Shown here piece after piece: positions 1-9,585 of a stretch of 64,000 nt of DNA. A program made the translations under genes and the position numbers. How positions within the stretch are numbered: the stretch's first letter is position 1; every line of letters starts with the position of its first letter. Source of the DNA: Phascolarctos cinereus (lineage: Eukaryota; Chordata; Mammalia; Diprotodontia; Phascolarctidae); contig NW_018343954.1 of NCBI RefSeq assembly GCF_002099425.1, positions 21,723,501-21,787,500 of the forward strand, given 5' to 3'. Under the pieces are notes generated by a model that saw nothing but the letters and a program-made list of their open reading frames with translations, did not search any database and was not told the origin of the DNA.

Positions 1-110
1 GGAGAGTATTCAGACTCCATAATTCTTTCTCTGGGTGTGGATAGCAATTTCCATCATGCATCTTTTGGAGTTGTCTTAGATTCTTGCATTGCTGTGAGGA
101 GCCAATGACA
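1..110 (-). mobile_element. L1 3' region fragment, cut by the window edge
   Basis: The stretch matches the L1 3' region seen again at 508-600 (TTCTTTCTCTGGxTGTGGATAGCA, then a shared CTTTTGGAxTT). The element reads on the minus strand, so its 3' end lies left of base 1 and its 5' truncation is near 107-110. Only untranslated or extreme ORF2-end sequence is present. Confidence 0.75.
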
Positions 111-254
111 ATTCTACCTAAATTAATTTACTTATTCAGTGATCAAACTTCTAAGTGATGAAAGTAAGGAAGGATATTCCAGGCATGAAGGACAACCTGT
201 GAAAAGGTATGAAGATGAGAGAGGGACTGCTAAATGAGAGAATCAACAAATAAG

Positions 255-1065
255 AAATTTTAAAATTTTTTTTCTTTAGTTTTTGACATTTACTTTTATA
301 AGATTTTGAGTTCTATTTTTTCCCTTTCCTTCCTTTTCTTCCTCCCCAAGATAGCATGCAATCTGATATAGGCTATACATGTACAATCATTGTAAACATA
401 TTTCCACATTAGTCATGTTGTGAAAGAAGAATCAGAACAAAAGGGGAAAAAAAATGAGAAAGGAAAAAAAAAGAGAGAAAGTAGTATGCTTTGAACTACA
501 TTAAGACTCCATAGTTCTTTCTCTGGATGTGGATAGCATTTTCCATTGTGAGTCTTTTGGAATTCTCTTAGATCATTGCATTGCTGAAAAGAGCTAAGTC
601 TATCAAAGTTGGTCATTGCACAATGTTGCTGTTACTCTGTGCAATGTTCTGGTTCTGTTCACTTCACTCACCATCAGTTCATGTAAGGCTTTCCAGGTTT
701 TTCTGAAATCTACCTGCTCATCATTTATTATGGAAAAAATAGCATTCCATTACATTCATATACCACAATTTGTTCAGCCATTATCCAATTGATGGGCATC
801 CCCTCAATTTCCAATTCTTGGCCACCACAAAAAAGAGTTGCTATAAATATTTTTGTACATATGGATCTTTCCCCCCTTTTTATGATGTCTTTGAGATAAA
901 GATTTAGTAGTGGTATTGCTGGATCAAAGGGTATGTATAGTTTTAGGACCCTTTGGGCGTAGTTCCAAATTGCTCTCCAGATTGGTTGGATCAGTTCACA
1001 ACTCTACCAATAATTCATTAGTGTTCCAATTTTTACACATCTTTTTCAATATTTATCATTTAAGG
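255..1065 (-). mobile_element. 5'-truncated L1 with end of ORF2 and 3' UTR
   Basis: The minus strand carries the C-terminal end of L1 ORF2. PFDPAIPLL is encoded at about 905-931, and AKNWKLRGCPSIG at about 785-823; these match the mammalian L1 ORF2 motifs PFDPAIPLLG and AKTWNQPKCPTMIDW. The 3' UTR runs leftward to a T-rich stretch near 255-275, which is the A-tail on the minus strand. Homology to the copy at 37190-38500 stops near 1065, so the copy is 5' truncated. The frame is no longer open across the whole stretch. It is a dead insertion. Confidence 0.85.
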
Positions 1066-1239
1066 AAGGTATTTTGTTTGGAATGTAGAGGTGATGAAGC
1101 GGCATAATTTATAAGTGTGAAAATGAGCCAAAAAGAGTCAAATTATGTACCTGTTCAACTAGGATTTTCTTTTTAAATGCAGTATATAGGTATAAATTTT
1201 CACAAGTTCAGTTAATCGTTGCCTGCTAATACCTTCAAT

Positions 1240-1485
1240 TAGGAATAATCTTGACTTTAAAAGACATCTAGTTACAATTCATATATAAAAAGAATCACCA
1301 GTATTACCTGGCAAGTGGTTTTCTGGCTTCAACTTATAGACCATCCATGTGGGATACCCACCATCATTCTATGCAGCTCATTTCACTTGGGGACAGATGT
1401 AATTGTTAGGAAGATTTTTCTTGATATCAAGCCCAAACTAGCCTCTTCATAACTTCCACCCATTGTTTCTGGGTCTGCTCTCTTG
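1240..1485 (-). mobile_element. CR1/L3 LINE 3' end
   Basis: Read on the minus strand, this has the CR1/L3 3' pattern: ACAATGGGTGGAAGTT, then GGGCTTGATATCAAGAAAAA, then a 'cttcctaacaatta' block. The plus-strand copy at 14770-15120 shows the same order of blocks. No coding sequence is retained. Family name is from remembered consensus. Confidence 0.55.
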
Positions 1486-1600
1486 GAAGTAAATCATTTA
1501 ACTTTTCTAAGTTTAATTTCTACAACTGCAAAATAGAGGTAATAATAAAAGCTAAGTACCTCACAGGGATGCCTGTTAAGTGTTACACAAATGCTGTTAG
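1486..1600 (+). mobile_element. MIR/CORE-SINE 3' part
   Basis: The usual MIR succession is present in eroded form: 'aatcatttaacttttct', 'tgcaaaatagaggtaataat', 'tacctcacagggatg' and 'acacaaatgctgtta'. The tRNA-derived head is missing. Confidence 0.6.
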
Positions 1601-2475
1601 GAAACCAACTAGAAAAAAAAATGAAAGAAACAAAGAAATTCTATTCTTCAGATCCTTCCTGTTGTGGCCCTTGAAAAGCAGAATTCTCTTAGAACTAGCA
1701 ATACATTACTCTGTTTCATTGTAAAGTGTTGCTGGTAAGTAGTACCAGTTACTGAATAATAATGAGGTAAGAACTGAGCACCTCAAGCATTAGGTTTAAG
1801 GTGAAAGTAGTAAAAAAAAAGTGAAGGAAGTGAAAGAGTAACTTTGGCTACTTCACAATTTTCCTTAAGTTTAATCTTCACTGTATCTAATTCAATACAG
1901 CATCATACAGTCTGTCAGGATATGAATATCCCCTTGTGTGTAAAGAACTGGATTTTATCATGTCCAGTAGCATGTATTGAAAAGAAATTCTACTTCTAAA
2001 AATACTCCAATCTTTGCCATTATAGCCAGCTTATATAATAAAAATCTATAGTATAACCATTATAGATTGGCCATTGATAAAGTGTTAATAAATAGATTTG
2101 TGGCTATAGAAATGTATATTAACATTTACATTTATTAAAATTATCAGGAATACTCAATAGCATTTTGGTGATACTTTAGATGCTGTATTAGTGGCTTATT
2201 ATCTTATCTTTGCTTTTCATTGAGGTAAATTATTGCAGGTACATTCTGGTTAGTGTGAATAATGAATCCTGTGAAGTAGTTGCATTATTGAAACTTGGAA
2301 AAATGTATTTCCACTAAGCTGGAACCAATGACCATCATTTATATAATTATAACTTCAAGCAGTGTGAATTTGAACATGTGACCGAATTATGAAATTAGTT
2401 ATTTACACTAATCAAGACCTAGCTGTATCTTTTCATCTTATCTTAAATGAAATTCAGATAGAAATGCTCTTGATA
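1601..2475. other. No gene recognised
   Basis: This AT-rich stretch has short A/T runs and no repeat I could name. It has no open frame above noise and no splice-site or promoter combination that stands out. Confidence 0.5.
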
Positions 2476-2477
2476 CA

Positions 2478-2745
2478 AATGACTATCCTATCATCATCAT
2501 CATCACCATCAGTATCATTATTATTACCATTATGCATTTCTATAGAATTTCAAGATTTCTCTAGCATTTTCCTTAAAGCAAACTCTGTGAGGTAGGTAGT
2601 GCAAGTATTATTTTCCCATTTTGCAGATGAGGAAATGGAGGTTCAGGTGAACTGACTCAAGGTTATATAACTTGTTTGTGTCTGGACTAAGTTTTGAATC
2701 CAGATCATCTAAGGCTAATGCTTAAGCAAGGCCTTTTGAATAATG
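2478..2745 (-). mobile_element. MIR-type CORE-SINE
   Basis: The plus strand shows the antisense of a therian MIR/CORE-SINE. A trinucleotide-rich lead (ATC/ATT) is followed by 'ctgtgaggtaggtagtgc', 'cccattttgcagatgagg' and 'tttgaatccagatcatct'. The blocks match the element's order in the other minus copies of this window (for example 31505-31720). Divergence is high, as expected of an old copy. Confidence 0.7.
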
Positions 2746-3139
2746 TTATCAGAATAGTTCATATGACAGAACAAGCTTTTCCTGGATCATTTCATATCTA
2801 AGTAACTGTCAGAATTGTCCGTACTAGCAGTATAATACAAACATACATAAAATAGTAATTCTCCTCTTTGCAGGGAATATGTACTCACAGAAGGTGATCT
2901 AGAATCATTAGTCTGCCTTCTGGTGAAACCTTTCTGACTCATAATCTTCCTAACAAGAAATTGGCAGAGGAAGGGAATGACAAAAGTAACAACTGTAAAC
3001 TTTCAGTCTTGGTTTAAACAATTCAATTTTTGGTGAACACCTGCTTTAAAGTAGATCCGTATTTGTTAGAGTGTGACTGGAAAACACTTTATGGACTTAA
3101 TTGATCTATTCCAACACTTTTTTCCAAATCATGTTCCAT
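2746..3139. other. No gene recognised
   Basis: I see only AT-rich sequence here, with no named repeat or plausible coding frame. Confidence 0.5.
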
Positions 3140-3360
3140 AAAATGGGGGCAGAGTTAGATTGTATTGTAGAAAGTGCCCTAGGTACAGAGACAGAGAACC
3201 TTGGTTTGAATTCTGCCTCTGCTACTAATTATATTTAGTTTCTTGGGTGAGACACTTAACATCCCTAGGCTTCAGTTTCTTCATCAGTAAAATGAAAGTG
3301 TTTGAGTTGATGGTTTCTATGGTGCTTTGTTGCTCTGAATCTATGATCCTGTGAATGAGG
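3140..3360 (+). mobile_element. tRNA-headed MIR-like SINE
   Basis: The element reads sense: 'aaccttggtttgaattctgc' (B-box area of a tRNA-derived head), then 'cttcagtttcttcatcagt', and a tail ending 'ctgaatctatgatcctgtga'. That tail corresponds to the consensus '...ccagctctaaatctatgatcctatga'. The same tail recurs near 5400-5440. Confidence 0.65.
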
Positions 3361-3897
3361 TTTTTGTTTTTTCCTAGTCAATGTTAGAAATATTTCCCCT
3401 TGGAAGTTTTAAATATAAAATTATATACATGCATTTGAACAACAATTTTCCAAAATGAAAAAGAGACTAATTTCTTCTCTTTGGCTCCAAAATGTCACTA
3501 AGCATGCATATCTACCCCCATCCTTATCCTAAGAATCTTCCAAGTCTCTGGTATCCTGAAATAGATTTATAGGATCATTTAATGTATTTCAAGTGCCACA
3601 ATGTTATATGATCACATTATTTTGGAAAATATTGATGGGTACTATTCTTTCCCTTGGAAAATTAAAATTTTGCTATATTTGGCCTTTAAGATTTTACTGT
3701 AGGAGGATTTCCAAAATACTAGAAACAGACTTACTTGTATATACCATAAATCAAACCTAGGTCTCTTCATTGTGTTCCCAGAACTACATCAGAATATTTT
3801 GATTACATTTTAAAATGGAAGCAAACACATTCTACTTTGAAGAAGAAAGACTTCTCAAATCGACTAATCCATCTCCCATTAACCTGTGTCCAGAAAC
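3361..3897. other. No gene recognised
   Basis: AT-rich sequence without a recognisable repeat, RNA gene or coding segment. Confidence 0.45.
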
Positions 3898-4085
3898 CAT
3901 TGTTGTTTGTCCTTCTTTCTTGAAGAAGACCAGGTGATGCAATGACTTGCAAGTAAATTGGATTTAAGAAAGAGAGGGTTGTGCAAAGTCACCAGTCTCA
4001 CTTTCTCCACCAAAGTCATCTGGATCTAATGGAAAGACATAGCTCACAACAACTGGAGATGGTCATGTCTGGAAACCCAATATTC
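3898..4085 (-). mobile_element. MAR1-type SINE with RTE-like tail
   Basis: On the plus strand it begins TTGTTTGTCCTTCTTTCTTG and continues 'tgacttgcaagtaaattgga', 'gtgcaaagtcaccagtctca' and 'gtcatctggatctaatgg'. This is the antisense of the marsupial MAR1-type SINE, whose 3' end (sense) reads CTTCxAGAAxGAAGGACAA plus an ACAAC-like tail. A sense copy of the same tail is at 62655-62722. The resembling LINE 3' end at 61530-61855 suggests the family that moved it. Confidence 0.75.
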
Positions 4086-5245
4086 TTGCTCTAAAGAATA
4101 GCCTGTTTGTGATGACTACTTTGTGTTATTACAGCCATTTTGGATTCAGGAATAAATCCATATTGGCTGACCACCATGTCTATATATTTGCCATTGCTAC
4201 TTTTTAGAACCAGAAGTAATATCATAAATTAACAAGCAAATATTAATGATATATGAATTATTGAATGAATAAATAAATGGGTGGATAGATGGATGGATAA
4301 AGCAAAAAGGGAATAAAGGAGGGAGCAGAGTGAGGAAGAAAGATTATTTCTTGATCACCTATATTTTGTGAGTGAATTTATTAAATTCAGATATTATGCA
4401 TGTAATTATCTTTTAGACATTATTATGCCAATGGTGCCTAGAACTTTTACAAATAAACAAATATACAAAGATTCATCACTTTGTGTTATTTAGTGTGACT
4501 TCAGCATACTTTTAAGTGTTTTTTATCCAAAAATGTTTTGCTATTATCAATCTTCTAAAGATGAAACACATCAAAATTGTATGCTTTATCATTTGGAACA
4601 CCAGACATCAAAAGCTGATCATAGTGCATGGAGTGGATCAAGTCTTTCTTTTACTTTTCTATTATATTTTTAGGAGAATTGGATTAATACTTCTCCACAT
4701 AGGTTCTGGAGTACCTGGTGATTGAAACCACTATTGACAGGGTTGTGTATTCTCAGTTTTCTAGTTTACTCTCTCTAATACCACATAAGGATTTTATAAT
4801 ATTTGCATATTCTGCCTCCATAATCTATCTACAAATACAATACAAACATTCCATTGACTTTAAGGAAAGGATGCTTTTTCCCCTTCAAGCAGAAGCAAAA
4901 AAATCTATGGGTTGACAGTTATCCTGCTATGATATTGTGCAGGTGTAAATTAGGGAGGAAAAATAGATTTTTTTGGTGATTTGATAAAGTAGAACAGAAT
5001 AGAGCTCATAAACATCTTCCCTCAAAACATCATCAAAATCCCATTAATCCACAAACTTACTGAGATCTGGGACACTTCAACTTCTTCCTAAATGTTTAAG
5101 GCAATTTATATCTTTTATGATGGTAACATAGGTTCTTCATATTAGTTAGAAATACTTTGAAAATGACGGGAAAAGTCTTTTATAATAGATCTATTTAGCA
5201 GATTGTTGTAGATATTGGCAGCTCTTCTCCCTTCCAAGCTAAATT
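4086..5245. other. No gene recognised; short GGAT-rich run
   Basis: A short TGGA/GGAT run lies near 4275-4300. A weak 'QGC'-like peptide near 4735 hints at a LINE reverse transcriptase but is not enough to call. Open frames at 4516-4725 and 4718-4915 are short and have no recognisable domain. Confidence 0.4.
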
Positions 5246-5249
5246 TATT

Positions 5250-5445
5250 GACATAGTGGACATAATAGTACTAGACTTGGAATTAGAAAGTCCTGGGTCC
5301 AAATCTTTCTCAAATACTGGCTGTGTTACCCTAAGCAAGTCACTTACATTCTTTCTGTGCTTCAGTTTCACATCTATAAAATTATGAGGTTGGATTAGAT
5401 GGCCTCTTAGTACCATTCCAGCTCTAAAGCTAGGATCTGGGGAAA
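5250..5445 (+). mobile_element. tRNA-headed MIR-like SINE
   Basis: Blocks in order are 'gaaagtcctgggtccaaatc', 'ctaagcaagtcacttacatt', 'gcttcagtttcacatc', and the tail 'gattagatggcctct' with 'attccagctctaaagctagg'. It is the same SINE type as 3140-3360. The minus-strand 99-codon open frame (5195-5494) lies over it and is not a gene. Confidence 0.7.
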
Positions 5446-5850
5446 ATAAATTTGAACTTTTTCCTTTTCTTGGAAGATAATTGAATTCTGACAATGCAAA
5501 TCTTATCCAAATGGGAAGGAATAATAATAAATCAGGACAGAATATAATAAGTATAAACAGTTAAAACTAAATACTACAGGAATGATAGAAGAAAGTTGTC
5601 ACATCTGTTTTGGGAAAATTTTATAATTATTGCATGTATGCCTTGTAAGACGGGTTGGATTTCAGTGTATGGGGTGGGAAGCATGAGGAAAAGATTTATC
5701 AAAGGCACAGAGGTAGGAATGTTTGGCTTATTGCTAGGAAATGGGGAGTAGTCAAATTTGACTAGAATTATTCTTATTGGAAAGATATTTAAATTTTAAT
5801 ACTACCAATTCCTAATAGGCTTCTAGAATTAAAGTCACTTATCTAGCTAC
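5446..5850. other. No gene recognised
   Basis: No repeat, RNA or coding signal that I can support. Confidence 0.45.
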
Positions 5851-5854
5851 CTTG

Positions 5855-6415
5855 TCTTTGAATTGCCCCCTGAACATTTCCCTTTAGTTTGTAAATGTTC
5901 TCCTTACCTCCCCTCTCTCCTCCTCTCCTCTCCCCATGTGGGGTATCATGTCCCTTCTCTAAACTTTCCAGTGTTCTTACAATTTACAGTCTCTCCTCAC
6001 CAACCCCATTTCCCAACAGAGACTCTGGCTTCTTTGCTTTTCCATGACAAGACATTTGGTCTCCTAACTACAAGCATTTTTCCTGACTCTCTTCATGCCT
6101 TGAATGCTCTCCCTCCTCATCTCTGCCTGCCATTTTCTCTGACTACTTTCAAAAATTCACACAGAATTCCACTTTCTAGAGGAAGGCTTCTCTATTCTCC
6201 CTCAATTATGGTGCCTTCCATTTGTTAATCTCTAATCCATTCGATCTGTAATGTATTTATATATAGCTGTTTGCATGTTGTCTTCCTCATTAAATGTGAG
6301 ATCCTCAAGGAAAAGGACCTTTTGGCTTTCTTTGTATCCCCACTGCTTATCATAGTGCTTGGAATATAGTAGTCACTTAATAAATGTTTATTGATTGACT
6401 TGCTGACTGACGAGT
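5855..6415 (+). mobile_element. L2 LINE 3' end
   Basis: It shows the ordered L2 tail blocks: 'tgaatgctctccctcctcat', 'gaggaaggcttctctattct', 'tatatagctgtttgcatgtt', 'gtgagatcctcaaggaaaag', 'gtatccccactgcttatcat' and the end 'cttaataaatgtttattgat'. The pyrimidine-rich 121-codon plus-strand frame inside it is noncoding. The element ends in a target-like TTGATTGACTT. Confidence 0.85.
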
Positions 6416-6969
6416 GAAAGCGTTTGAAAGTACGCATGGCTACCCTCAAAGCTGTGAAATCGTTTGTGCCAGATGATCTATATCGTAGGATGTAATTTTA
6501 TGTGATACCTTGGGCATATCTTTTACTTTCTCTGGCCCTCAGTTTCCTCTCCAAAACAAAAATCTCTAGTTCTATTTTATAATTAGATAATTAAAGCTCA
6601 GTGGTTTATTGTTCTTGGTTGCTAGTGTCACAGTAGTGACTCAAACCAATGTCTCCTGACTTTAAAGTTTAATTCTCAATCAGAATGTGTAGTCATGACA
6701 AAAAAAATGAGTCTAGGGGGATTAGTAAATTTTTTTTTATAAGATGGTGGATTCTAAGCAATGTACCCATCCTTCTGGGATACAAAATCAACATATCTAA
6801 AAATGAACTCATCTGAACATCATGAACTCCTGATTGCAGCCAAACATACCCCTCAAATTTTTCTACATCCTTTAGTTGCAACATAGTTCCGCAAATATCT
6901 TAGGTGTATAAAAGAAGTCATTTTGACTTTCTCCTTTAGTTTATTCACTATGTTTATCCAGTTCATTTC
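6416..6969. other. Degraded SINE traces, otherwise nothing
   Basis: Around 6460-6560 there is a MIR-like sense trace ('taccttgggcatatc', 'ggccctcagtttcct'). The rest is AT-rich with no gene signal. Confidence 0.35.
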
Positions 6970-8480
6970 TTTTTTTTAAAGTTTTTTAATTTATTTTAAA
7001 CTTAAATACAAAGTACTGAAAGGAAGAAAAAAACATTTTCATGTACACAGCAAAACATGAGAGAATTGAATAAAAAGCAATGAATTTCCATTACAAGAAA
7101 ACATATGCAATAAATACTGCACATCATTTTCAAAGGTGTCCAAGTTTTCTTTACTTCTTTGTAGGTTTTCTTTTGTTCTGTGCTACACATTTTTCACTTG
7201 ATTTTTTTTCACCTTTGTTCCGCAAGAAGACTGCAGTTAAACATATACATATGTATGTATGTGTATGTGCATGTATGTGTGCATGTGTATATACATATAT
7301 ACACATAAATACATACATAAAAATAGGTATCTATAAATATACATATATACACATAATCACTCAAAAACATAAGACCATATTATGCTTGTTTCCATTTGTC
7401 ATATGTTTCTCTGAAGGTAGCATCTTCCTTCATATGTCCAAATCTTTCCATATTTTTCTAAATCCACCATCACATCATCTACTACACTACAGCAAGATTC
7501 CCATCCAATCATATTCTATTTGAGAAATTGTCTATAAAAACACCCCCCAATTTTATACGTTCCTTCTGTTCTTGGATACCTAGCTTTTATCACTCACAAA
7601 AATATTAATTTAACATAATCAAAATTATCCATTTTGCATTTCAACACTTCTCTCCCCTTATACTGTGGTTTAAGGTCTGATACTTCTGAATCTATTTCCT
7701 TCACATGTTTTTCCTCTGGTTTCCTTGAAGTTCTTGACCCTCTACTCTTCCAAATGAACCCTATCACTATTTTTTCTAACTCAGTAAGATAATTTTTTAG
7801 TAATTTAATTGGGATGGCATTACATAAATAGATTAGCTAAAATTGTCATTTTAAAAATTATATTTGCTTAGATCTAACTTGGTATAAAAGGTGTTTTGTG
7901 CTTATATTCATATAATTCCTGTGTCTTTTTTTGGCACATATACTCTCATATTTTTTATATAGTCTAGTTATTTTATATGGTCTAAATCCATTGATTAATA
8001 TGGCTCACAGATAGTGTAGTTTCCCTATCTTTCTCTTTTGATTAAAGCTATTCCAACTTTAACTTTGTCTGAGATCATGATTACTATCCCTGTTTTTTAT
8101 ATAATAAATTCTACTCCTGACCTTTATTTTGTATTTGTGTGTATCTCTCATTTTTATAGCATTTCCTAAAAGCAACATATTGTTGAATTCAGATTTTTAA
8201 TCTGCTATCAAGTTCCATTTTGGGATAAATTCATCTCATTCAGATTCTAAGCTAAAATGATCCATATATTGTCCTCCTTCCTATTTTCTTCACTATCCTT
8301 CACACCCTATTCCTATCCCTCCTTACTCCTCTATTTTACTTCTACCCACTACCTTGCTCTCCTATTCCTTAACCTACCCCTCCAGTAATCCCTCCTTTAT
8401 TCTCTCCCCCATCCCCTCATCCTCTTATTTTTAGAAGCCTTCTATACATATATATGTACACAAACCTATATCTACATACA

Positions 8481-8483
8481 TAC

Positions 8484-8525
<42 letters not shown>
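8481..8525. repeat. (CA)n microsatellite
   Basis: An uninterrupted CA run of about 22 units lies in the ORF1-ORF2 spacer of the L1 at 6970-13090. Confidence 0.95.
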
Positions 8526-8529
<4 letters not shown>

Positions 8530-9585
8530 TCCCTCTTTAACCCATTCCTGAGGGTTCCAGAACTACAAACCTTCCTTCTCCCCCATCTAATTACTCTGTA
8601 TCAGCTCTTCCTCTTGCACCTCATTTATATGAGATAATTGCTCTTTTTACCTTTACCTACAACACTTTATTTTTTAAAATCACATCATATTAAGCTCTAC
8701 CCCACACTTTCTTTAGATCTATCCAATTACTAATGAAAATATTAAACATGTGGTTTACATTTCTATGTATAAAAAGTAAATAATTTGTCCTTATTGAATC
8801 CTTTGTAATTAGTCTTTGATATTTATCTTATATTTCTTTTGGATCTTGTATATCAGATTATTAAGTTCTGGTCTTTTCTGCAACAAAATCCTGAAAGTCT
8901 GCCCATTCGTTGAATTTCCATTTTTTTTCTGTTCAGGATTATGCTTAACTTTGCTTGGTATGATACTTTCAGCTGTAACCCTAGTTCTTTTCCTCTTTGA
9001 TATAGTGTTCCAAGACCTGTGGTCTTTTAGGGTTGCCTCTGCTACTTCTTGTGTAATTCTAATTGTGGCTCTGTCATATTTAAATTTTTTTCTCTTGTTG
9101 CTCATAATATTTTCTCCTTAACCTGGAGATTTCTGGATTTGGCTATGATATTCCTGTAGATTTTCCTTCCAGGATCTCTTTCAGGTGGTCATTGGTGGAT
9201 TTTTTTTTCTATTTTTATTTTCCCTTCTTGTTCTAATACTTCAGAATAATTTTCTTCAATTATTTCTTGTATTATTGTATCAAGATTCTTTTTTTGATCA
9301 TAGCTTTCAGGTAGTTCAATTATTCTTATGTTTTCTCTTCCTGATCTGTTCTCTATTTCAGTTGACTTTCTTGTATGCTGTTTCACAGTCTCTTCTATTT
9401 TTTTTCATACTTTATATTTTATTATTTCTTGGTCACTTACAACTTCACTGTCTTTCCCTCACTCAATTCTAATTTTCAAGGAATTGTTGGGGTTTTTTTT
9501 CCTTTAAGAATCTGGATCCCCTTTACCAGTTGGTTGATTTTCTTTTCATAATTTTCTCGTTTTTCTTTGATTATTCCTTTTTTTT

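Noticed and set aside
4515-4920. Possible RTE-type reverse transcriptase fragment (QGC-like peptide near 4735)
   Set aside because: Only one short motif fits; flanking frames are broken and do not match further RT motifs.
5863-6228. 121-codon plus-strand frame rich in Pro, Leu and Ser
   Set aside because: It lies entirely in the noncoding L2 3' region.
8809-9121. 98- and 101-codon frames on opposite strands
   Set aside because: The minus frame is L1 ORF1 RNA-binding sequence; the plus frame is its shadow.
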